Shown here one piece after another: positions 1 to 5,002 of a stretch of 5,501 nt of DNA. This DNA comes from an uncultured Armatimonadota bacterium (lineage in GTDB: Bacteria > Armatimonadota > Fimbriimonadia > Fimbriimonadales > Fimbriimonadaceae), in assembly GCA_946478935.1 (NCBI GenBank), contig CAMLEL010000195.1:1-5501 (forward strand). Reading direction: 5' to 3'. How positions within the stretch are numbered: the stretch's first letter is position 1; every line of letters begins with the position of its first letter. Under the pieces are notes generated by a model. The model worked only from the letters and a program-made list of their open reading frames with translations, was not told the origin of the DNA and made no database searches. The position numbers and the translations under genes were made by a program.

Positions 1-1
1 C

Positions 2-811
2 ATGCCGATCACATTGGCGATGCTGTTCATGGCGTGGATCATTCTTCGTCCGAGAAATGAGACTGAACCCAAGGAAGCAGAGCACCTTCACGAATTCGCG
101 AGAACCGAGTTAGCGCATCTTGGGCCCTTCAAAAAGTCCGAGTCGATCACGATTATCGCCTTCTGCGTAGCCATAGTTTTGTGGCTGATTCCAGGACTGG
201 CTGAATACGTACTTGGCAGTTCTGCCCAACTTGCAAAGCTGCTTACCGAACGCATTCCTGAAGCGGTTGCGGCGCTCCTCGGTGCGGCTGTCCTTTTCGT
301 CATTCCCTGTGGCGATGCTCCTTCGGGTCGAGCCATGACCTGGCAGGCTGCAACCAAGATCGAATGGGGCACGATCCTGCTATTTGCAGGGGGTCTCGCT
401 CTGGGAAAGGCTGCATTCGACTCTGGGTTAGCGAAACTGGTTGGTGAATCGATCGCCACGGCTCTTGGTGCGAAGGATGTCTGGACCATCACGGCACTGT
501 CGATCGCATTGGCCATTGTGATTAGCGAGCTGGCTAGCAATACGGCTTCTGCCAATGTCGTGGTACCGGTTGTCATTGCGATCGCGGTTGGAGCTGAAGT
601 AAACCCTGTTCCACCTGCCTTGGGAGCGGTCATCGGCTCTAATTTGGGCTTCATGCTACCGATCAGCACGGCTCCAAACGCTGTGGTTTATTCCACTGGC
701 TTGATCCCTTCACAAGTAATGGTCAGAAAGGGCCTCTTATTTGACATAATTGGCTTTCTCATTACTCTTGCGTGTCTCCGCCTTTTCCTCCCCCTGGTAA
801 ATCTACAGTAA
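2..811 (+). CDS. DASS/SLC13-family sodium-coupled anion symporter, 5'-truncated
   Basis: This is the C-terminal part (269 residues visible) of a divalent anion:Na+ symporter of the inner membrane. The family imports dicarboxylates, sulfate or similar anions with sodium. The second SNT motif, which binds sodium and substrate in this family, is at residues 179-181 within SELASNTASAN. The family's C-terminal signature follows at about 212-229 (SNLGFMLPISTAPNAVV); it fits the classic pattern except for Asn where Ser is usual. The segment IEWGTILLFAGGLALGKAAF at 120-139 is also typical. Hydrophobic helices lie near 1-16, 48-66, 86-102, 122-138, 162-178, 185-197, 206-224 and 245-266. Full proteins are about 450-500 residues, so the N-terminal half with the first SNT motif lies left of the window, and the ATG at base 2 is probably internal. 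The substrate cannot be told from this part. The next gene begins 96 bp downstream on the same strand. Confidence 0.9.
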   Translation: MPITLAMLFMAWIILRPRNETEPKEAEHLHEFARTELAHLGPFKKSESITIIAFCVAIVLWLIPGLAEYVLGSSAQLAKLLTERIPEAVAALLGAAVLFVIPCGDAPSGRAMTWQAATKIEWGTILLFAGGLALGKAAFDSGLAKLVGESIATALGAKDVWTITALSIALAIVISELASNTASANVVVPVVIAIAVGAEVNPVPPALGAVIGSNLGFMLPISTAPNAVVYSTGLIPSQVMVRKGLLFDIIGFLITLACLRLFLPLVNLQ

Positions 812-839
812 GTTTCAAAAAACTGTGAATTTCACCGAA

Positions 840-857
840 CAACTTTTCTGAAAGTTG
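840..857. repeat. Inverted repeat between symporter and PEP-CTERM gene
   Basis: A perfect 7-bp inverted repeat, CAACTTT-TCTG-AAAGTTG, begins 28 nt after the symporter stop codon. The stem is AT-rich and is followed by AGTTTAAGTAAAA rather than a T-run, so it would be a poor intrinsic terminator. It could instead be an operator or 3'-end stabilising hairpin. The surrounding gap of 96 bp is AT-rich and must hold the promoter for the next gene if that gene is transcribed separately. I could not pick out a convincing -35/-10 pair there. Confidence 0.35.
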
Positions 858-893
858 AGTTTAAGTAAAAGTCCCAATCTGGGTACATGCATT

Positions 894-900
894 AAGGAGG
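894..900 (+). promoter_or_regulatory. Shine-Dalgarno of the PEP-CTERM gene
   Basis: AAGGAGG is a full anti-16S match, placed 7 nt before the ATG at 908. It fixes the start codon. It is notable because the other gene starts in this window lack a comparable, well-spaced site. Confidence 0.9.
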
Positions 901-907
901 AGATTCT

Positions 908-1459
908 ATGCGAAATTCGCGCACTTGCGTATTTTCCCTGGGCATTGCTTTGGTAGCTGCGCCCTTAACGGTTCATGCCGAGGGTGAGTTTGCGATGATT
1001 TCGACCGTCGCATGCGACGGCAACATCATTACGCAATCCACACTAACGCCAGAAGGAACAGAGGTCGCCAGCCAATCTATTGAGCTTTTGAGTGATACGC
1101 ATTTGATTCCTGGGCTTACCATCCACCCGATGCCGATCGAAATGGACGCCAATCAAGACTTTTTGGCGCTCGACGATCCGAAGAAGGAAGATGATGAAGA
1201 TGAGGTTGTGATTGCGCCAGCTAAGAAGAAGGGCGGCGATGCCGTTGGAATTCTCGGCGCGGTAGCCGGTGTCGGTCTCTTGGGCGGACTTGCCGGAGCC
1301 GGCGGTGGTGGCGGCGGTGGCGGTACATCGATTAGTGGTGGCGGCGGAGGCGGATCCGTTGGCACGGGCAACGAAATCGGTGCCGTACCTGAACCCGCGA
1401 CCATTGCAGCCTTGGGCATCGGTGCTCTGGCGCTTTTGCGTCGCAAGAAGAAAAGCTAA
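908..1459 (+). CDS. Short PEP-CTERM sorting-domain protein
   Basis: This 183-residue exported protein has a C-terminal PEP-CTERM tail: VPEP at 160-163, a hydrophobic helix at about 165-177 and a basic end, RRKKK, at 178-182. Such tails are recognised by exosortase, which processes the protein during export to the surface or outer envelope. An N-terminal signal peptide is evident, with basic residues at 2 and 5, a hydrophobic core at 8-19 and likely cleavage after VHA at 24. The mature part has a small region at 25-88 with no recognised domain and one Cys (36). Then come a charged stretch (DDPKKEDDEDE, 89-99), AKKK (105-108), a Gly/Ala-rich hydrophobic segment (112-131) spaced like a glycine zipper, and two poly-Gly runs. 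The start is fixed by a strong ribosome binding site. Its stop overlaps the stop of the convergent peptidase gene. The specific role is unknown; no exosortase gene is visible here. Confidence 0.88.
   Translation: MRNSRTCVFSLGIALVAAPLTVHAEGEFAMISTVACDGNIITQSTLTPEGTEVASQSIELLSDTHLIPGLTIHPMPIEMDANQDFLALDDPKKEDDEDEVVIAPAKKKGGDAVGILGAVAGVGLLGGLAGAGGGGGGGGTSISGGGGGGSVGTGNEIGAVPEPATIAALGIGALALLRRKKKS
1301..1354 (+). repeat. GGN codon repeats encoding poly-Gly
   Basis: Two in-frame runs of glycine codons, 8 codons at 1301-1324 and 6 codons at 1337-1354, are separated by four codons for Thr-Ser-Ile-Ser. The third codon positions vary (ggt, ggc, gga), so this is low-complexity coding sequence rather than a pure triplet microsatellite. 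It forms a flexible linker just ahead of the PEP-CTERM tail and is a plausible site of length variation between strains. Confidence 0.85.
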
Positions 1460-3009
1460 GATTTGTCGATTCTTGGGCGCTTGAGGCGATTTGCGAGCAC
1501 CCAAGTTGTCGCACAGATTGTGCGAGCGACCCGCTCAAGTTTGCGGTAGTCGATACGTTCGGCATGATCGCTAACTTGATGATAGTCCTCATGAACGCCG
1601 TCGAAGTAAAAGGCGATCGGTATGCCACGCTTCGCGTAGTTGTAGTGATCACTGCGCTCGTATAAGTTTTCTGGGTCGTTTGGTCGATCATAGTGGTAAT
1701 ATAGTTTCAGCTTAAATAGCTGGGCGTTTACCTTTGCGCATAAATCTCCCAATTCAGTGCTTAACCGCCTCGAACCGATCACATAGATCGAGTCCGAGGC
1801 GGTCAGCATTTTGTTTTCCGGCTTCTTATCCCCTACTGCCTTCGAACGTCCAATCATATCGATATTTAGTTGCGCAATGATCGACTTAAGTGGAACGGTT
1901 GGATGAGATGTGAAGTATTCACTTCCCCAAAGCCCCTTCTCTTCTCCAGCATGCCAAATAAACAAGATCGATCGTTTCGATGTCTTTCCACGCGAAAGCG
2001 CATGAGCAATCTCGATCATTGCAACCGTGCCGGACCCGTCATCGTCAGCTCCGTTAAAGATCTGATCGGTACCTGAAGCGGCAACTCCGACATGGTCGTA
2101 GTGCGATCCGATCGCGACATATTCCGACTTCAGCTTTGGGTCTGAACCGGGAAGGATTGCGATGACGTTCCGCGTCATGACCGTTTCTTCCACAATCTCG
2201 TTTTGCACCGTCACCTTGATCGAATCGTCGAAAGCAAAAGAGGCAGACGCCTTAGTGGCCATGATGTTATCGAACCTCTCGCCAAGAATCACTTTGGTCG
2301 CTGCGAGTGATAGCGTCGCACTCGGAAAATCGTGAGTGATGAATTCATTACCCGACATCGGAACGGTCATCGCTTGAGCCCGGTTCGCCTGGACCTTCCA
2401 AGCTTCAAATTCATTTGCCGATGGTATAACCAGCATTCCCACAGCGCCACGAAGACGCGCCGCTTGGTCCGGCGATTCCGCACCCGGGAGCTTGCCTGCG
2501 AAGTAATCAGACCAATTCCAGTCCTTTGGAACTTCGTTGATTCGGATAACAAACTTGCCCCTGACGTCCAAGTCCTTGTAAGGATCGACGTCTTTGCTGG
2601 GAATGCGGAAGCCATGACCGATGAATACGGCGGAACCCGAAGCGTTCCCCGAACTGAAAGTCGGAATCATGCCTTCAAATGCCGCAAACCTTGTGTTTCC
2701 GACCTGCAGGAACGAGTTGCTCGAAATTCGGGCCTGCTTGACTGGGAATTGTTGAAAGTAGGAGCCCTTCGGTCCGCCGGGTACCAAGCCGAAGAGCTTC
2801 ATCTGCGCTGCGATGTATTCGGCAGCGATATCCAATCCTCGCGACGGTGTGTCGCGACCCTCAAGCAAATCATGCGCGATGAATCCCATGTGCGCTTTCA
2901 GGCGTGACTGCGTAATGGCGGCATGGTTCCCGAGATCAAGCTGGGTCTGCCCATAAGTGACCGACGCAGCAAGCACACCCAGAGCCACCAGTAGGGATCG
3001 ATTAGTCAT
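1456..3009 (-). CDS. Exported M28-family zinc aminopeptidase with PA-like insertion
   Basis: This 517-residue exported metallopeptidase is predicted to remove N-terminal residues from peptides outside the cytoplasm using two zinc ions. A signal peptide occupies residues 1-20 (basic Arg4, hydrophobic 6-17, cleavage near TYG|QTQ). A PA-like domain spans about 105-280, including VFIGHGF (128-134), DLDVRGKFVI (146-155) and the AARLRGAVGMLVI segment (183-195). The M28 catalytic domain follows with every expected residue: His303 and catalytic Asp305 in GSHYDHVG, Asp322 in GADDDGSG, catalytic Glu356 and ligand Glu357 in HAGEEKGLWGSEYF, Asp384 in NIDMIGR, and His477 in DYHQVSD. The ATG at 3009 gives a proper signal peptide but has no well-spaced Shine-Dalgarno. 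A -10-like TAGTAT lies 6 nt before it. The gene lies downstream of the LolA-like gene on the same strand but beyond a terminator, so it is probably transcribed separately. Substrate preference cannot be read from the sequence. Confidence 0.92.
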   Translation of the reverse strand: MTNRSLLVALGVLAASVTYGQTQLDLGNHAAITQSRLKAHMGFIAHDLLEGRDTPSRGLDIAAEYIAAQMKLFGLVPGGPKGSYFQQFPVKQARISSNSFLQVGNTRFAAFEGMIPTFSSGNASGSAVFIGHGFRIPSKDVDPYKDLDVRGKFVIRINEVPKDWNWSDYFAGKLPGAESPDQAARLRGAVGMLVIPSANEFEAWKVQANRAQAMTVPMSGNEFITHDFPSATLSLAATKVILGERFDNIMATKASASFAFDDSIKVTVQNEIVEETVMTRNVIAILPGSDPKLKSEYVAIGSHYDHVGVAASGTDQIFNGADDDGSGTVAMIEIAHALSRGKTSKRSILFIWHAGEEKGLWGSEYFTSHPTVPLKSIIAQLNIDMIGRSKAVGDKKPENKMLTASDSIYVIGSRRLSTELGDLCAKVNAQLFKLKLYYHYDRPNDPENLYERSDHYNYAKRGIPIAFYFDGVHEDYHQVSDHAERIDYRKLERVARTICATTWVLANRLKRPRIDKS

Positions 3010-3024
3010 CGATAGATACTATCG
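3010..3024. promoter_or_regulatory. Palindrome and candidate -10 abutting the peptidase start
   Basis: CGATAGATACTATCG has perfect 6-bp arms around a 3-nt centre and directly abuts the ATG of the M28 gene. On the minus strand it contains TAGTAT (3016-3021), a TAnnnT hexamer ending 6 nt before the ATG, which would place transcription start at or next to the start codon. No good -35 hexamer was found upstream. It could be an operator overlapping the promoter, a promoter alone, or chance. GATAG recurs at 3040-3044 and 3060-3064. Confidence 0.3.
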
Positions 3025-3052
3025 CCTGGAGGACCTGAAGATAGATGCGCTT

Positions 3053-3089
3053 AAAGAAAGATAGCGGACGATCCGCATCGTCCGCTATC
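3053..3089 (-). terminator. Intrinsic terminator after the LolA-like gene
   Basis: Bases 3060-3072 (GATAGCGGACGAT) and 3077-3089 (ATCGTCCGCTATC) form a perfect 13-bp stem with a 4-nt loop. Read on the minus strand, the stem is followed at once by TTTCTTT (3059 down to 3053), the T-rich tail of a Rho-independent terminator. It lies 18 nt past the LolA-like stop codon. On the plus strand the tail is GGGTTTGTCG, so termination is expected mainly for minus-strand transcription. It isolates the peptidase gene from its upstream neighbour. Confidence 0.85.
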
Positions 3090-3107
3090 GGGTTTGTCGA
3101 TCTGCGT

Positions 3108-3821
3108 TCAGTTAACTGAGAAAAGAGAGTCTGCGAGGCCCTGGTTTACCTTCAATCCCGTGTAATAGGTTTCGCCGGCAAGTACTCCATCCACATTTTT
3201 GACTTGCATCTTCGTGGGCATCCAAACGCCCCCGATGTTGCTGGGCTCGTTGTAGAAGAACGTTGCGAGTTGGCGACCCTGTTGGCTGTACCACTCACGC
3301 TTGGTCACGTACTTCTTCTGTGGATCGATCCAGATTCGATGACGACTCGTGTCATCGAGAGCGGCCGGATAGGTCACATCAAACACGACGTCATTGGTCG
3401 CCCGATCCAGGCGGACGAACTTTGCCTGGAATAGACCGGTGAACAAGGACGGGGTAAGGATGCCGAAATCAAGCAAGGTTTGTCGCCGACCAGGTGACTT
3501 GCTTAAGTCCTGTCGAGAGTTGATCTTGACCCTTGGGATCCGAATCAACAGCTTGGGACCGTTCAGAATGTAGAGCACTTTGGTGTCCTCAACATTGGTT
3601 TCAAGCCGCAATTTGAACGGCTCCTTCACCTTGATCTCCGTATACGGCACACGGTAGCTCTTGCCAAAGTCGTCGTTGATTTTCGCCAGCTCCTTTTGGT
3701 TGGCATACTTCACCCTCGCTGTGAGCGAAGCGTCGTCAAATCCTTTTTGGACATAGGAGTCGATGTTCTGGCTGACTTGAGCCGAGAGCACCACCATAGC
3801 GAGTGTGGTTGTTCCGATCAT
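3108..3821 (-). CDS. LolA-like outer-membrane lipoprotein-sorting-type protein
   Basis: This 237-residue exported protein matches the LolA-like fold group often annotated 'outer membrane lipoprotein-sorting protein' (TP0789-like, Pfam LolA_like). The diagnostic C-terminal part is at 163-235: IWIDPQKKYVTKREWY, then a strand ending ATFFYNEP, GGVWMPTKMQVKNVDG (198-212), and a closing GLADSLFSVN. Upstream beta-strand segments such as FKLRLETN (69-76), KVLYILNG (81-88) and DVVFDVTYP (144-152) suit a half-barrel that cradles a lipid. Family members are periplasmic and are thought to bind lipid or lipoprotein acyl chains; the actual cargo here is unknown. The N-terminal hydrophobic segment (2-14) looks like a short signal peptide, but it unusually lacks a basic residue. 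An in-frame TAG (3836-3834) lies just upstream and no other start codon intervenes, so ATG 3821 is the earliest possible start. There is no clear Shine-Dalgarno. It is divergent from the membrane protein gene at 3938. Confidence 0.8.
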   Translation of the reverse strand: MIGTTTLAMVVLSAQVSQNIDSYVQKGFDDASLTARVKYANQKELAKINDDFGKSYRVPYTEIKVKEPFKLRLETNVEDTKVLYILNGPKLLIRIPRVKINSRQDLSKSPGRRQTLLDFGILTPSLFTGLFQAKFVRLDRATNDVVFDVTYPAALDDTSRHRIWIDPQKKYVTKREWYSQQGRQLATFFYNEPSNIGGVWMPTKMQVKNVDGVLAGETYYTGLKVNQGLADSLFSVN

Positions 3822-3830
3822 TTTATTGAA

Positions 3831-3836
3831 ATTCTA
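3831..3836 (-). promoter_or_regulatory. Candidate -10 of the LolA-like gene
   Basis: On the minus strand this reads TAGAAT, which matches five of six bases of TATAAT and ends 9 nt before the ATG. If used, the transcript would have almost no leader. No convincing -35 hexamer sits at the usual spacing, but the inverted repeat at 3847-3868 covers that position. Confidence 0.35.
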
Positions 3837-3846
3837 TCCGTGGATA

Positions 3847-3868
3847 ACGTTCTGGAGTAGTCGAACGT
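3847..3868. promoter_or_regulatory. Candidate operator in the divergent promoter region
   Basis: ACGTTC, 10 nt (TGGAGTAGTC), GAACGT form a perfect 6-bp inverted repeat across 22 bp, a geometry common for dimeric repressors or activators. It sits 25-47 nt upstream of the LolA-like ATG, over the expected -35 of the candidate promoter. A further CGTTCT half-site (the same six bases as 3848-3853) occurs at 3921-3926, touching the candidate -10 of the divergent gene, so one regulator could act on both. No regulator gene is present in the window. Confidence 0.3.
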
Positions 3869-3900
3869 CCTTTATTCAGGTTCCATTCGCCTTGTTTTAC

Positions 3901-3924
3901 GACGCGCGCTGAAAAGCGAGCGTT
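3901..3924 (+). other. GAAA-loop hairpin ahead of the membrane protein gene
   Basis: ACGCGCGCT (3902-3910), GAAA, AGCGAGCGT (3915-3923) fold into a 9-bp stem with one internal G-A mismatch and a GNRA-type tetraloop, extendable by one G-U pair. No T-run follows, so it is not an ordinary terminator. It ends 13 nt before the TTG start. If transcription begins upstream it would be a stable 5'-leader hairpin; if transcription begins at the candidate -10 it would lie in the promoter instead. Confidence 0.35.
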
Positions 3925-3925
3925 C

Positions 3926-3931
3926 TAATCT
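3926..3931 (+). promoter_or_regulatory. Candidate -10 of the membrane protein operon
   Basis: TAATCT fits TAnnnT and ends 6 nt before the TTG start at 3938. Its TAA is also the in-frame stop that bounds the reading frame. No good -35 is seen at usual spacing. Support comes mainly from the matching arrangement at the two minus-strand genes. Confidence 0.25.
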
Positions 3932-3937
3932 GGGCAT

Positions 3938-5002
3938 TTGGATACACTGGCATATCTTGTGACGTCGGACCCCATCGAACGTTTCTTTGTTGAACGCGCC
4001 GCGCGGTTAAATCGCCGCGCCCGTTTGCGCACAATGACAAGTTCGGAAGTTATCGACCATGCAATCCGGGTGTATCAGCAGCTCGGCTGGACATTTCTAA
4101 AGGCCACAGTCGTTCCCACTCTGTTTGTGGTCGCGGCAATTGCATTTGTGCTGGATATCGTTCGGCCCATGTTGTTCACCACCAGCGACGCTTCGAACTT
4201 GACGACGCAATACTCGGAAGTCCTGGTTGCTCTCGCATTGGCGATTCTGGTTGGAGGACCCCTGGTGATCATCGGAGTCTCGGCGACGACCGCGATCGTG
4301 ACCCAACTGGTCTCTGACTACATGCTTGGCAACGTGCCTTCGATCGACGGCGCGATTCGCGCGGCCCGCCGAACCCTTGGTTCACTCATCAGGGTTCACT
4401 TTTTCGAATTCATCCTGGCCTGTAGCGGCGTTATTGCGGGTTTCGGCTTATCGATCCTGAGTTCGGTTCTGGATCAGTCAACCGATCAGGACAATCTAGT
4501 CGCCGGACTTGTTGCGTTTCTCGCCATTTGCGGATTCGTTTTCGGCGGGCTTTTTTTCTTGCTGGTAGTCAGTCGGCATGCTTTGGCGGCGCCGATTGCT
4601 GTCCTCGAAGGCTTGGGGCCCCGTGACGCGGCGCGACGCAGCGTTCAATTGATGAAGGGCGCCGGAACGATCACCTCCGGCTATGGCCATGTTTGGAGCC
4701 TTTACACTGTCCTGTTTTTTGTCTCACTGCTGGTTGGCACGGGCCTCAGCGGATTCCTCTCATTCATCGGACTGCAGGAGAGACTCGTCGTCCTCTTCGA
4801 CAACTTGCCCTATGGCGGAGTGCTGATCAAAGCCCTGGAACTCCTACCCCTCTTTCTGTGGGTCTGGGCGATGGTGCCCGTTTGGGCGACGACCGTAGCC
4901 ATTATCTATTACGAGCGAAGAATACGATTGGAGGGATACGACATTGAGGCATTGGCCGCGGATGTCTGGCGCACAGATCGCCAAACTCGTTTCGAGCTTT
5001 AG
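3938..5002 (+). CDS. Polytopic inner-membrane protein, operon partner of DUF4129-type gene
   Basis: This 354-residue membrane protein has about six hydrophobic helices, near residues 52-72, 95-117, 152-178, 187-212, 253-275 and 298-323. The cytosolic-looking segment AAPIAVLEGLGPRDAARRS (217-235), then QLMKG, and the closing IIYYERRIRLEGYDIEALA (322-340) resemble a broad family of uncharacterised membrane proteins, including the membrane domain found in some glycerophosphodiester phosphodiesterases. No catalytic domain is visible. The segment from residue 33 (MTSSEVIDHAIRVYQQLG) matches the usual family beginning, so the first 32 residues, rich in Arg, are an extension. The start is uncertain: an in-frame stop at 3926 leaves TTG 3938, CTG 3947, GTG 3959 or ATG 4034, none with a good ribosome binding site. 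The next gene starts inside its last 41 bp, indicating a coupled operon. Function is unknown. Confidence 0.8.
   Translation: MDTLAYLVTSDPIERFFVERAARLNRRARLRTMTSSEVIDHAIRVYQQLGWTFLKATVVPTLFVVAAIAFVLDIVRPMLFTTSDASNLTTQYSEVLVALALAILVGGPLVIIGVSATTAIVTQLVSDYMLGNVPSIDGAIRAARRTLGSLIRVHFFEFILACSGVIAGFGLSILSSVLDQSTDQDNLVAGLVAFLAICGFVFGGLFFLLVVSRHALAAPIAVLEGLGPRDAARRSVQLMKGAGTITSGYGHVWSLYTVLFFVSLLVGTGLSGFLSFIGLQERLVVLFDNLPYGGVLIKALELLPLFLWVWAMVPVWATTVAIIYYERRIRLEGYDIEALAADVWRTDRQTRFEL

Noticed and set aside
88..669. A 193-codon open frame on the minus strand
   Set aside because: It lies wholly antisense to the symporter, whose motifs are unmistakable, and its translation is low-complexity with no recognisable domain.
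840..857. Inverted repeat as an intrinsic terminator of the symporter gene
   Set aside because: The stem is AT-rich and no T-run follows on the plus strand; it was kept only as an unexplained inverted repeat.
1301..1354. Glycine codon run as a tandem-repeat phase-variation tract
   Set aside because: The repeat unit is a triplet with varied third bases, so slippage would change length without shifting frame; there is no sign of on/off switching.
1043..1504. Minus-strand open frames opposite the PEP-CTERM gene, including a Pro-rich one at 1153-1446
   Set aside because: The poly-Pro is simply the complement of the poly-Gly codons, and the signal peptide, ribosome binding site and PEP-CTERM tail establish the plus-strand gene.
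2332..2907. A 191-codon open frame on the plus strand
   Set aside because: It is antisense to the M28 peptidase PA-like region. Its product is rich in Arg and Cys and matches no family I know; it is a shadow of codon usage.
3847..3868. LexA/SOS box
   Set aside because: Gram-positive-type SOS boxes have GAAC before GTTC with a short spacer. Here the half-sites are in the opposite order with 10 nt between them.
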